NCBI GenBank assembly: GCA_050486105.1
Contig: JBJHCR010000002.1
Coordinates: forward strand, 1-64,000
Length of the DNA stretch: 64,000 nucleotides
From: JAEXNA01 sp050486105
GTDB lineage: Bacteria > Vulcanimicrobiota > Xenobia > Xenobiales > JADMJV01
Direction of reading: 5' to 3'
Both the position numbers and the translations under genes were made by a program. Below are positions 16,344 through 24,859 of this stretch, one piece after another (within the stretch, counting starts at the first letter, position 1; each line of letters starts with the position of its first letter). The notes beneath the pieces were generated by a model. It was not told the DNA's origin and did not search any database. It saw only the letters and a list, made by a program, of their open reading frames with translations.

Positions 16344-18128
16344 TCATAAAGGCCAAAGACGAGGCAAAAAGAAAGACGCCAGCAGCCATAGGGTCAGATT
16401 GAGCGGGCCACCGACCTTCAAGAAATCTGTAAAGCGGTATTGACCTGGACCGTAGATCATGGTGTTGGTCTGATAGCCAATGGGAGTCATGAAACTTGCT
16501 GAGCAGGCGAAGGCCACAGCGAACAGGAGTGCCCTAGGTTCCCAACTCATGGATTCGGCCACTGCCAAGGCTAGAGGAGCCATGAGGGCGGCAGTGGCCG
16601 CATTGGAGATCAGTTCGGTCATAACCGTGGTCATCAAGTACACCCCACTGACCACCACCGCTGGACCGAAAGGTCCTAGGACTGAGGTAATCTCCCCAGC
16701 CAAATACACTGCTACTCCGGTCTTCTGCATGGCCAAACCTAAGGACAAGGAGCCGGCGATCAGCAAAATCACCTTCCAATCTAGAGCTCGGTAGGCCTGT
16801 TCTAGGGTCAAACACCCGAAAACAACCATGAGCACCGCGCCAACCAAGGTTCCGATCTCAATGGGGAGAAGTCCGAACGCGGCCAAACCCACGACCCCGA
16901 CGAAGATGGAAATAGCAGCGACCATCTTGGTTCGCTGAGGACTGTCTACGGCGAACTCACTGACCACCACAAAAGCGGCCCGGCTTCTCAGATCTTCCAA
17001 TCTTGAACGCTCGACTTCAATGAGGAGCACGTCTCCGGCTTCGATCTTGGTGTGCCCCAATTTGGTGTGCAAAACCTCTTCGGACCCCCGGTGGCGAAAG
17101 GCGATCACCAGGGCGCCGAAGCGCTCCCGAAAGTTAGAGGTCTGCAGCGAGTGACCTACAAGCATAGAACCTACGGGTACGACCGCTTCTACCAGGGTCG
17201 CTTCCCGATAGTCGAGATTCTTGTCGTGAACCTTGCTGTCCGACTTCAAACGGACATGATTCTCCCGCCCCAGGCGGCTTAGGACCTCCACTTCGCAACG
17301 AACCATGAGTACATCGTCTGCCCTTAGAATGGTAGACAACGGAGGTAGCGCCAAGACCTCTCCGTCTCGTTCGATACTGACTACGTCCAAGTCGAACTCT
17401 TTCACTAGAGGGGCCGAGCCAAGGGACTGTCCGACATTTGGGCTGCCGGAAAGCAGCACCACCTCGGTCAAGTATGGAACCATATCGTAGGCCTTCATCA
17501 TTTGTCCGGCCCTACGACGTTCAGGGATAGATGAGATTCCGACGAGCAACATGTAGAGCGTGCCCGCCAGGAAAACGAGCACGCCAAATCGAGAAAACTC
17601 AAACATTCCAATAGGCTGCTCCCCGGCACTGACGGCGATAGAGTTCACCACCAAATTGGGAGAGGTACCAATGAGAGTGCAGGTACCGCCAAAGATCGCT
17701 GCAAACGACAAGGGCATGAGCAGCTTTGATGGGCTGATTCGGGTGGCCCTGGAGATCCCCAAGCAAACGGGCATGAAAACTGCCACGCAGGCGGTGTTAT
17801 TCATGAAGCCAGAGAGCAAAGCCACAATGAACATCATCATCGCCATGCCCAAAGGAAAAGAGCGGAGCATCAGTGGACCGAGCAGTTTGGGAATCTTGCT
17901 CACCGCCCCGGTGGAAGCCAAGCCCGAACTGAGGACCAACATGCCGGCCACGGCGATGGTGGCCCCATCACTGAATCCAGCCAGCCCCTCCTGGGGGGTC
18001 AAAATTCCTGATAAGACCAGGGTACCCACCACCAGAACTGCGACCAGATCCACCGCCAGCTTCTCAGTGGCAAAGAGGATGACTGCGGCCAAGACTACGC
18101 CGAGCACTGCGAATCCCTCGAAAGTCAA
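16344..18128 (-). CDS. SLC13/DASS-type anion transporter with two TrkA-C domains
   Basis: An inner-membrane transporter of 594 residues, of the SLC13 (DASS, CitM-like) family that moves dicarboxylates or sulfate with sodium. Two sets of membrane segments (residues 5-205 and about 385-590) flank two regulatory RCK_C domains (EVVLLSGSPNVGQSL near 220 and EAVVPVGSMLVGHSL near 310). This split by a pair of TrkA-C domains is typical for the bacterial SLC13 subgroup often linked to sulfate or anionic substrates. The NTACVAVFMPV motif near residue 111 and a matching NAATAALMAPLALAVAES motif near residue 510 fit the two substrate-site repeats. The start is TTG with AGGAGA about 8 nt upstream. It is divergent from the response-regulator gene with a 164-nt spacer. 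Confidence 0.9.
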   Translation of the reverse strand: MTFEGFAVLGVVLAAVILFATEKLAVDLVAVLVVGTLVLSGILTPQEGLAGFSDGATIAVAGMLVLSSGLASTGAVSKIPKLLGPLMLRSFPLGMAMMMFIVALLSGFMNNTACVAVFMPVCLGISRATRISPSKLLMPLSFAAIFGGTCTLIGTSPNLVVNSIAVSAGEQPIGMFEFSRFGVLVFLAGTLYMLLVGISSIPERRRAGQMMKAYDMVPYLTEVVLLSGSPNVGQSLGSAPLVKEFDLDVVSIERDGEVLALPPLSTILRADDVLMVRCEVEVLSRLGRENHVRLKSDSKVHDKNLDYREATLVEAVVPVGSMLVGHSLQTSNFRERFGALVIAFRHRGSEEVLHTKLGHTKIEAGDVLLIEVERSRLEDLRSRAAFVVVSEFAVDSPQRTKMVAAISIFVGVVGLAAFGLLPIEIGTLVGAVLMVVFGCLTLEQAYRALDWKVILLIAGSLSLGLAMQKTGVAVYLAGEITSVLGPFGPAVVVSGVYLMTTVMTELISNAATAALMAPLALAVAESMSWEPRALLFAVAFACSASFMTPIGYQTNTMIYGPGQYRFTDFLKVGGPLNLTLWLLASFFLPRLWPL

Positions 18129-18292
18129 CGCGAGATCTCCTATCTAGATAAGTCAGCTTCCCTTGCCACAACAAACCAAGGATACCATTTTTGGAGCCTG
18201 AGCTGAATGTGCAAAACTTGGTCTCCTCAGGAAAACCGTTTAAGAGAGAAAAGAAACTAGGGTAAGCCCATCCGATTGAGAAAAGAGTCTGC

Positions 18293-20647
18293 ATGAAGCG
18301 AGTCCTGATCGCCATGATCCCTGAAAATATCGCCGAATGGATCGAGATCCGACTCGGGGGAATTCGAGTTGTTTCCAGAGATTCGGTAGCAATGAGTCTC
18401 GAGGCGATGCAGGCCGACACCTGGGATCTGATCCTCATTCAACATACAGAATTTGGGCCCCAAGAATCGGAAGAACTGGGAAGTCTAGACTTGCTCGAGG
18501 CCATTCGGCAAACGGACAAGGGGCAAGACACCCCAGTTATTTACGTCTTGGACTCTCCTCCCTCCCGGACCTTGATGAATCAATTGGTCGACACCTACCA
18601 GGTGGCTCGAATTCTGGTCCACCCCCTGGACCCCGAAGATCTGCTGGTGGAGGTGTCGAGAACCCTGAGGCTCTCCCAAATCAACCCAGGAGACGAGCGA
18701 ACCACAGCCCTAAAGAAGCTGTGGCAGAAATTCCTCCCGACCACCATCTCCAGAATTGAAACCTTAGAAAACATGGGAATCGCTTTGGTAGAGGGGCGTG
18801 ACGACCAAGCTTTGCTCGTGAAAGCCGCAGGAGAGGCCCACAAACTGGCAGGTTCCCTGGGCTCCTTTGGTTATCCTCAAGGGTCGGTGCTGGCCAGTCG
18901 TCTGGAACAGATGCTCTCTGAAGAAGTGAGTGTGGACCGGATACCTGAGTTCACCGACCTAGTCCTCAAGCTCCGGAGTTTGATCAACACTCCCGGTGCG
19001 GTAATCAAGCAAAGCGTCGAACCCCTGGGACAGCAGGTCCTGCTCTTGGATGCTCCAGGACAACCCATTCAACTGCCTGTGAAGCAGAGAAACTTTGAGC
19101 TCTTGCGCTCAGAGCATCCAGGACAAGCCATTAAGCACCTTCAGGACAGCAGACCAGGGGCCATAATCGTTCACCTTGGAGTGAGCACCGAAGAGGAAGA
19201 GCGATTCGAATTTCTCCGCAACGCATCTCGTCGCCATCCCGATCTTCCGGTGTTGGTTCTGCTCCCGGAAACAGACCTGGAGCACCGGGTTAAAGCGCTC
19301 AGGAACGGCGCGCAATACTTGCTTGACAGCACCGCTCCTGCTGGACAGATTCAAGACGCCATAGATAGAGTGCTTCAGCAAAAGTTGGAGAGGATTCCGA
19401 GAGTTCTGATCCTCGATGACGATCCTGTTTTTAACGCTTCGGTGGAAGACCTGCTGACGAGAGCCGGAATGAGGGCCCAAGCTATTGTGTCGCCAGCGGA
19501 TTTGATGGAGACTTTGCATTCGTTCAAGCCGGATATCGCTCTGGTTGACATAAATCTTCCGATCATGTCAGGAATCGAAGTCTGTAGGCTTCTCAGGGGT
19601 CTAAGTCGCTGGAACGCCCTTCCAATTGTGCTGATGACCGCTGAAAAGCAATCCGACACGGTAATCAAGGTATTTCGCTGTGGGGCCGACGACTACGTGG
19701 CCAAGCCTGTAGTAGGCCCGGAATTGATAGCAAGAATTCGGAATCGTCTAGAGCGGCAGCAAACCGTCATCGATCTCGGGAGTACCGATCCGGTCACCGG
19801 ACTAGCTTCTTGGACCAGAGCCCGACCAAGACTCCGCAGCTTTCTGGATCTGTCTCGTCGTTCTGGACAGCCCTTGACCTTGGTCCTTCTGGAACTCGAC
19901 GATCTCAAGAACATGAGTCCCCAGAGTGCTGATCGAGAACTAGCTTGTCTCGGTCAGACCTTCGGCAACAGCTTCCGAAGTGAAGACACCGTTGCCAAGT
20001 ATGTTGGTGACCGCCTGATCTTGGGCCTTTACGGAATGCGACTCAGTGATGGCTTAGAGAGGTTGAATGGATTACTGTTGCGTTATAGTGAACGCTGGGG
20101 GAAAACATTCTCTGCTGGACTGGCCACCTTTCCTCAAGACGGGGACTCTCTTGACAGCTTGATCAACATGGCTGATCGCGCCCTGGAAAAAGCTCAAGGC
20201 CTGGGAGGGGGTCGAGTGGTCTCCGGCCAGACCACCTACTCCATAGGAAATTCTACCAAACAGCAGGTGGACGTCGGAGTGGTGGAAGACGATGCCCTAC
20301 TGGCACCGCTCGTTCTGCACGCTCTAGAGAACAAGGGATATCAGACTTTCTGGATCTCTGACGGCCTGGAAGCTTCTCGAAAACTTGTGGGAAAATCCTC
20401 TGACCGACGTGCTCGGGTTCTCCTGCTGGACGTGGACCTTCCCGGATTGTCGGGATATCAATTGCTGCGACAACTCAAAGAAGCAGGTAATTTGGACCAA
20501 ACCAAGGTCATACTGCTGACAGCCCGCACCGCTCAAAGCGATGTCCTAAAAAGTCTGGAAATGGGGGCCGTCGATCACGTCTCAAAACCATTCAGCCTGC
20601 CAGTGCTCCTCGAGAAAGTTCGGCAAGCTCTCAAGTCCGGCGACTGA
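18293..20647 (+). CDS. Multi-receiver regulator with Hpt and degenerate GGDEF
   Basis: A 784-residue signalling protein. Domains in order: a receiver-like domain (1-125) whose phospho-acceptor position reads LILIQHTE and so lacks Asp; an Hpt domain (about 140-235) with HKLAGSLGSFG; a second receiver-like domain (about 245-365), again without the acceptor Asp (IIVHLGV); an intact receiver (about 372-490; LDDDPVF, ALVDINLP, KP); a GGDEF-type domain (about 500-655) with KYVGDRLI in place of GG[DE]EF, so unlikely to make c-di-GMP; and an intact receiver (about 660-784; VVEDDALL, LLDVDLPG, SKPF). There is no output DNA-binding domain. It is the first gene of an operon with a HEAT-repeat protein and a GT2 synthase, so it may control polysaccharide synthesis by phosphotransfer to or from unseen kinases. 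Confidence 0.88.
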   Translation: MKRVLIAMIPENIAEWIEIRLGGIRVVSRDSVAMSLEAMQADTWDLILIQHTEFGPQESEELGSLDLLEAIRQTDKGQDTPVIYVLDSPPSRTLMNQLVDTYQVARILVHPLDPEDLLVEVSRTLRLSQINPGDERTTALKKLWQKFLPTTISRIETLENMGIALVEGRDDQALLVKAAGEAHKLAGSLGSFGYPQGSVLASRLEQMLSEEVSVDRIPEFTDLVLKLRSLINTPGAVIKQSVEPLGQQVLLLDAPGQPIQLPVKQRNFELLRSEHPGQAIKHLQDSRPGAIIVHLGVSTEEEERFEFLRNASRRHPDLPVLVLLPETDLEHRVKALRNGAQYLLDSTAPAGQIQDAIDRVLQQKLERIPRVLILDDDPVFNASVEDLLTRAGMRAQAIVSPADLMETLHSFKPDIALVDINLPIMSGIEVCRLLRGLSRWNALPIVLMTAEKQSDTVIKVFRCGADDYVAKPVVGPELIARIRNRLERQQTVIDLGSTDPVTGLASWTRARPRLRSFLDLSRRSGQPLTLVLLELDDLKNMSPQSADRELACLGQTFGNSFRSEDTVAKYVGDRLILGLYGMRLSDGLERLNGLLLRYSERWGKTFSAGLATFPQDGDSLDSLINMADRALEKAQGLGGGRVVSGQTTYSIGNSTKQQVDVGVVEDDALLAPLVLHALENKGYQTFWISDGLEASRKLVGKSSDRRARVLLLDVDLPGLSGYQLLRQLKEAGNLDQTKVILLTARTAQSDVLKSLEMGAVDHVSKPFSLPVLLEKVRQALKSGD

Positions 20648-20665
20648 AAACATCATGACCATCCT

Positions 20666-21733
20666 ATGACCTACGAACAGCTCTCTAGCTCAACGCTCTA
20701 TTGGCCCACGGTGGTCGAGTTGGTTTTGTTCTGTCTGGCCACAGCGGTCTTGCTTGGTCGAAGCGCCTGGCAGTCTTATTGGGAACACAGGCTCAAGGCA
20801 AGCTTCGAGGCCTGCTATCTGAAGGTGGTGGCTTATCTCACTGAGCAGCACAGCGACCTCGAAGATTCTGCCCAGGCGGTGAAGAAGCTTCCCCAACCAG
20901 AACGACTCAGACTCATCGGAGGACTCACGCTCCATCTGGCTGGGGAAGATCAGGTCCGACTCCTAGCGCTCGCCGATGCCACCGGCCTCATGGAAACCGC
21001 AAGTTCTGGATGTCGAGACCACCGCTGGTGGGTCCGTCTCCAAGGTGTTCGGACTCTAGTGACCTTGGGCAAAGCAGACCAAATACCTGAGACCCTGGTG
21101 AGAGATCCCCACTACTTGGTGCGAGCGGAAGCCGCCTACCTTTGGACCAGCCGGGGAACCGAAGGTATCGCGAGCTTGATCGAACTCCTAGGAGAGCCAT
21201 CTATGGTGGCTCGCTTCACCGTACAAGACGCCCTTTTGCGGATGGGGCAAGCCGTGGGGGAACCCCTCTCGAAGTTTCTAGCCAAGGAGGAGCAAGCAGG
21301 GACTTTGCCGGCTCTCGAAGTGGCCAGCCGGCTCGCCCACCCTGCCACCCTGATAGCTATCCTCAACCTCGCCAACAGTGAAGACGCCGAAATTCGAACG
21401 GCCTCGGCCAAGGCCTTAGGAGGCTTGGGAGGCAAGGACGCTCAAGACAAACTCTTGCATCTCCTCGACGACGTGAACCCCGAAGTGCGGGTCGCGGCAG
21501 CCGAAGCCGTAGGAGTTCTCTCAGATTGGAAGGCCACAGCCAAACTTGCAACCCTGCTGAGCGACGAGAACTGGCCGGTGCGAAAGGCCGCCGGTCTAGC
21601 TCTGATCCAAACCGGTCCTCCTGGAAAGTTGTATCTGACTCGATATGCTCGAGAAGATAAGAGTATGGCAGGAATCATGTCTCGCTATGTCTTGGCCCTT
21701 CCCTACGAACCCCACCCGGAGGAGTCTTTTTGA
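20666..21733 (+). CDS. Membrane-anchored HEAT-repeat protein
   Basis: A 355-residue protein with one membrane segment near residues 12-32 (VVELVLFCLATAVLLGRSAW). The rest is alpha-helical HEAT repeats (PBS-lyase type), with repeating VRLQGVRTLVTLG, VRAEAAYLWTSRG, IRTASAKALGGLG and VRVAAAEAVGVL units from about residue 110 to 330. Such proteins are scaffolds. It sits between the multi-receiver regulator and the GT2 synthase, and its stop overlaps the TTG start of the synthase gene, so it probably docks the two. Confidence 0.85.
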   Translation: MTYEQLSSSTLYWPTVVELVLFCLATAVLLGRSAWQSYWEHRLKASFEACYLKVVAYLTEQHSDLEDSAQAVKKLPQPERLRLIGGLTLHLAGEDQVRLLALADATGLMETASSGCRDHRWWVRLQGVRTLVTLGKADQIPETLVRDPHYLVRAEAAYLWTSRGTEGIASLIELLGEPSMVARFTVQDALLRMGQAVGEPLSKFLAKEEQAGTLPALEVASRLAHPATLIAILNLANSEDAEIRTASAKALGGLGGKDAQDKLLHLLDDVNPEVRVAAAEAVGVLSDWKATAKLATLLSDENWPVRKAAGLALIQTGPPGKLYLTRYAREDKSMAGIMSRYVLALPYEPHPEESF

Positions 21734-23133
21734 ACATTTGGCTTGAGCAACTCATTCTGGTCTATTTTCTCTTCGTCAACACCTTCTACGCTCTAGCCTT
21801 GCTTTTTGCAGCCCGAGAAATGAAGGACCATAAGAGACAGATCTGGGGAGAAAATTCGTACCGACTTTTGAGCTCCGAGATCACTCCCAAGGTCAGCGTT
21901 CTGGCTCCTGCTTTCAATGAAGAGTTGACCGTCGTAGGAAGTGTCAGGGCCCTCCTCAACCTGCACTACTCCAACTTGGAGGTGGTGGTTATCAACGACG
22001 GTTCTCCGGACCGCACCCTCGAAGTGCTGGTTCAGGCCTTCAAGCTTAAGCCCGTGGAACCGACCTATCACCTACAGCTCAAGACCTCTGAAATTCGAGG
22101 CTTGTACTTGACTCCGGACTACCCGAATCTGGTGGTGGTTGACAAAGTCAATGGGGGCAAGGCTGACGCCTTGAATCTTGGTCTTCAGATCGCTTCCGGA
22201 AAACTGATCTGCGCTATCGATGCCGACACTCTGGTGGAGTTCGACGCTCTCCAGAAAATGGTCAGGCCGTTTCTGTATCAAAACGATGTGGTTTGTGCTG
22301 GAGGGACTCTGCGAGTTCTCAATGGCAGCGTCGTTCAGGGAGGGGCGGTGAAGGAGGTCCGGACCCCGAGAACCCCACTGGAAGGCTTTCAAGCCGTGGA
22401 GTACGTGAGAGCCTTCCTGTTCGGACGCTTGGGGCTCAACAGAATGGGGGGGAATCTGATCATTTCCGGGGCCTTTGGCCTCTTTGACCGTCAGGCGATG
22501 GTCTCTGCTGGTGGCTATGCCCACGATTCTGTGGGTGAAGACATGGAACTGGTGGTGCGACTGCGTCGACTGGGGGTGGAGAACAAAACCGCTTCCAAGG
22601 CCGTTTTCATCCCCGATCCGGTGGCCTGGACCGAGGTTCCCTCATCCTTGCGAGTGCTCTTTCGTCAGAGAGATCGCTGGCATCGAGGACTGGCCGACGT
22701 TCTCTGGAGGCACAAAAAACTGTGTCTAAACCCAAAATACCGAGCCATGGGAAGCGTGGTCTACCCTTACTTCCTAACGGTAGAGTTGTTGAGCCCTCTG
22801 GTGGAAGCGGCAGGCCTGGCGCTAGTACTCTGGCAAGCCTATACCGGAGAGCTGTCCCTGAAATTCTTCTTGCTCTTTTTCCTGGTAGCCTATGGCTATG
22901 GAATACTCTTAAGTATTTTTGCCATGCTCCTCGACGAAGAGATCTTTGGCCGCTTTAAAACCGTTAAAGAGAGGGTCATCCTTTTGTTTTGGGTCCTGCT
23001 GGAAAACCTCGGTTACCGCCAATTCACCGTCCTGGCCAGACTCAGAGGGCTCTTCAAGTATCTCTTAGGTGACACCGCCTGGGGCAAAATGGAGCGCCAG
23101 GGTCTGACCAAAGAAACAGATGATGAGGAATAG
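21730..23133 (+). CDS. GT2 polysaccharide synthase (processive type)
   Basis: A 467-residue membrane glycosyltransferase of family GT2, of the PgaC/IcaA/cellulose-synthase type. An N-terminal membrane segment precedes the catalytic domain, with LAPAFNEE, VVINDGSPDRT, NGGKADALNLGL, CAIDADTLV (the DxD-type box), SVGEDMELVVRLRR (catalytic base region) and RQRDRWHRG (the QxxRW motif). At least three to four C-terminal membrane segments follow (about 345-440). It would polymerise a beta-linked sugar and extrude it through the inner membrane. The start is TTG, overlapping the HEAT gene stop. The convergent genes 23141-27618 encode the outer-membrane and glycosidase parts. Confidence 0.9.
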   Translation: MNIWLEQLILVYFLFVNTFYALALLFAAREMKDHKRQIWGENSYRLLSSEITPKVSVLAPAFNEELTVVGSVRALLNLHYSNLEVVVINDGSPDRTLEVLVQAFKLKPVEPTYHLQLKTSEIRGLYLTPDYPNLVVVDKVNGGKADALNLGLQIASGKLICAIDADTLVEFDALQKMVRPFLYQNDVVCAGGTLRVLNGSVVQGGAVKEVRTPRTPLEGFQAVEYVRAFLFGRLGLNRMGGNLIISGAFGLFDRQAMVSAGGYAHDSVGEDMELVVRLRRLGVENKTASKAVFIPDPVAWTEVPSSLRVLFRQRDRWHRGLADVLWRHKKLCLNPKYRAMGSVVYPYFLTVELLSPLVEAAGLALVLWQAYTGELSLKFFLLFFLVAYGYGILLSIFAMLLDEEIFGRFKTVKERVILLFWVLLENLGYRQFTVLARLRGLFKYLLGDTAWGKMERQGLTKETDDEE

Positions 23134-23140
23134 ACTCACC

Positions 23141-24859
23141 TTAGAACCTAAAGCGCATGCGCACTGTACCTGCGGTGTATTGAAATCCTTGGATCGAGGA
23201 GATGGCTGAGGTGGTGGTCAATCCTGAGAGTTCGATCTCGGCATTGTCGTTGAAGCGGTATCCGACGCCTGCCGACAACCGATAGACGAATTGAGGGTCT
23301 TCGACATCGATCGTTTGGTAGCCCGCGGCTCCCCCTAAGGAATAGATCCAAGGGTCGTCAGGATCTCGACGCTCCATTTCTGCGAACACCTCACCCACTT
23401 GAAAGGTGGGAGGGTTGAAATAGCCACTGAAGGTGCGGCGAGCATAATCGAGTTGCCGGAAACTGGCCCCAACCCGCAGGTCCGGAGTCATCCCCCGTAT
23501 GCGGTGAGCGAAGCTCGCCGAGTAGACGTTTCGGGAGTTCTGGTCTGAGAATGTGGAGCGAGCATAGCCCAGGCGGAGTTCATTGTCGGCCGGAAGCCGC
23601 ATACGGTAACCAAGGTCCACGGTGTCCATGGAGATGGCGTTCTCCACCAGTTGGGCCGTCTCTACCAGGATCTCCCGATTGTAACCGACCACCAGGTGGT
23701 GATCCGGATGAGGAGTGACCTGAAAGTTCAAACCTCCAATGGTCTCGCTTTGCCCTTGAGCCTGGTGTGGATCGAGAGAGACGGTGCCCAGCGAGGCGTT
23801 CATCGCAAGCTCGGGAGAGAATCGGGTGGAGACATTGGCAGTCAGCACCTCGGCCCGCCCAGAGAGCTCCTGATCCGGATTGCGATTATAAAAGTTCCGA
23901 TAGCTCAAGCGAAAACGGGTCTGCGGGTCCAAGGATACGGCGGCATCGGTTCCATAAATTTGTAGTTGGTTGTTGTCGCTGTCCTTAACGGTGGTGAACA
24001 CCGGGCTTAACTCAGGGGCCGTGGCCAAGCGCAGCAAGCGCAAGCTCTTCCGAGCGTCGTCGTGATTAGGATTGAGTTCCAGAGCCCTCTCTGTGTGACT
24101 ATAGGCCTCGCGGTTCATCCCTTGCCAGCGCCTGACATCTCCTAATCCGGCGTGAGCATCGGCACTTTCCGGATTTTCCTCCAAGATGGACTCGTACTTC
24201 TTGATGGCGGCAGCCAGATCATCGCTCCAAGCCAGGACGCGAGCGATCCCCAGCTGAGCCTCAACATTATCGGGAGAGTCCTCCAGAACACTGCAGTAGG
24301 AAGCGATGGCCTCATCGAAACGATCGCTCCAGCTCTGAACTCGAGCGATTCCCATACGAGCCTCGATATTTTTGGGATCTCGTTCAAGGATATGCCGATA
24401 AACGGTGATGGCCTCGTCGAACCTATTGGCCCAAGAGAGAGTGCGAGCCAAGCCCAAGCGAGCCTGAAGATCTCCAGGTCGCTCTTCGATAAGTTCGGTA
24501 TAGAGACGAGCGCTCTCGGAGAGGTCCCCCTTCCAGGCCAGGACTCTGGCTAAACTGCTACGCAGTTCCGGATCTCCGGGAACCAAATCCAGGGCCGAAC
24601 GATAGGCCTCTATGGACTCGGGCAGACGGTTCTCCCAGCTCAGGAGTAGCCCCAACCTGGACCAAGCTTCAATGTTGGCAGGCTCTAACTCCACCACTCG
24701 TCGATACAGACTCAAGCTTTCGGAGTACTCTTCTTGAACAAACTTCTGCTGGGCCTGCTCCATGATTCGGGGAATATCGTCCGTTTCAGCCCAAGCCGCT
24801 GGACCCCACAAGAGAAAGGTGGTGATCACCATCAAAAGAGTTTTTGCTGACGGCCTCAT
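23141..24859 (-). CDS. Outer-membrane TPR/beta-barrel protein (YaiO/PgaA/BcsC-like)
   Basis: A 572-residue exported protein. A signal peptide (LLMVITTFLLWGPAAWAE) precedes at least seven TPR units (about 30-285), with consensus A..Y...L...P....AR..LARVL.W. The C-terminal half (about 290-572) shows alternating strands and ends FQYTAGTVRMRFRF with a terminal Phe, as outer-membrane beta-barrels do. This TPR-plus-barrel plan is that of PgaA, BcsC and YaiO exporters of polysaccharides. The start overlaps the stop of the upstream gene 24856-27618 (ATGA), so the two are made together. They face the GT2 synthase gene with only a 7-nt spacer, and they presumably work with it in export. Confidence 0.88.
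   Translation of the reverse strand: MRPSAKTLLMVITTFLLWGPAAWAETDDIPRIMEQAQQKFVQEEYSESLSLYRRVVELEPANIEAWSRLGLLLSWENRLPESIEAYRSALDLVPGDPELRSSLARVLAWKGDLSESARLYTELIEERPGDLQARLGLARTLSWANRFDEAITVYRHILERDPKNIEARMGIARVQSWSDRFDEAIASYCSVLEDSPDNVEAQLGIARVLAWSDDLAAAIKKYESILEENPESADAHAGLGDVRRWQGMNREAYSHTERALELNPNHDDARKSLRLLRLATAPELSPVFTTVKDSDNNQLQIYGTDAAVSLDPQTRFRLSYRNFYNRNPDQELSGRAEVLTANVSTRFSPELAMNASLGTVSLDPHQAQGQSETIGGLNFQVTPHPDHHLVVGYNREILVETAQLVENAISMDTVDLGYRMRLPADNELRLGYARSTFSDQNSRNVYSASFAHRIRGMTPDLRVGASFRQLDYARRTFSGYFNPPTFQVGEVFAEMERRDPDDPWIYSLGGAAGYQTIDVEDPQFVYRLSAGVGYRFNDNAEIELSGLTTTSAISSIQGFQYTAGTVRMRFRF

Noticed and set aside
19790..20260. Active diguanylate cyclase
   Set aside because: The GGDEF box reads VGDR, and the catalytic acid is missing, so it is called degenerate.
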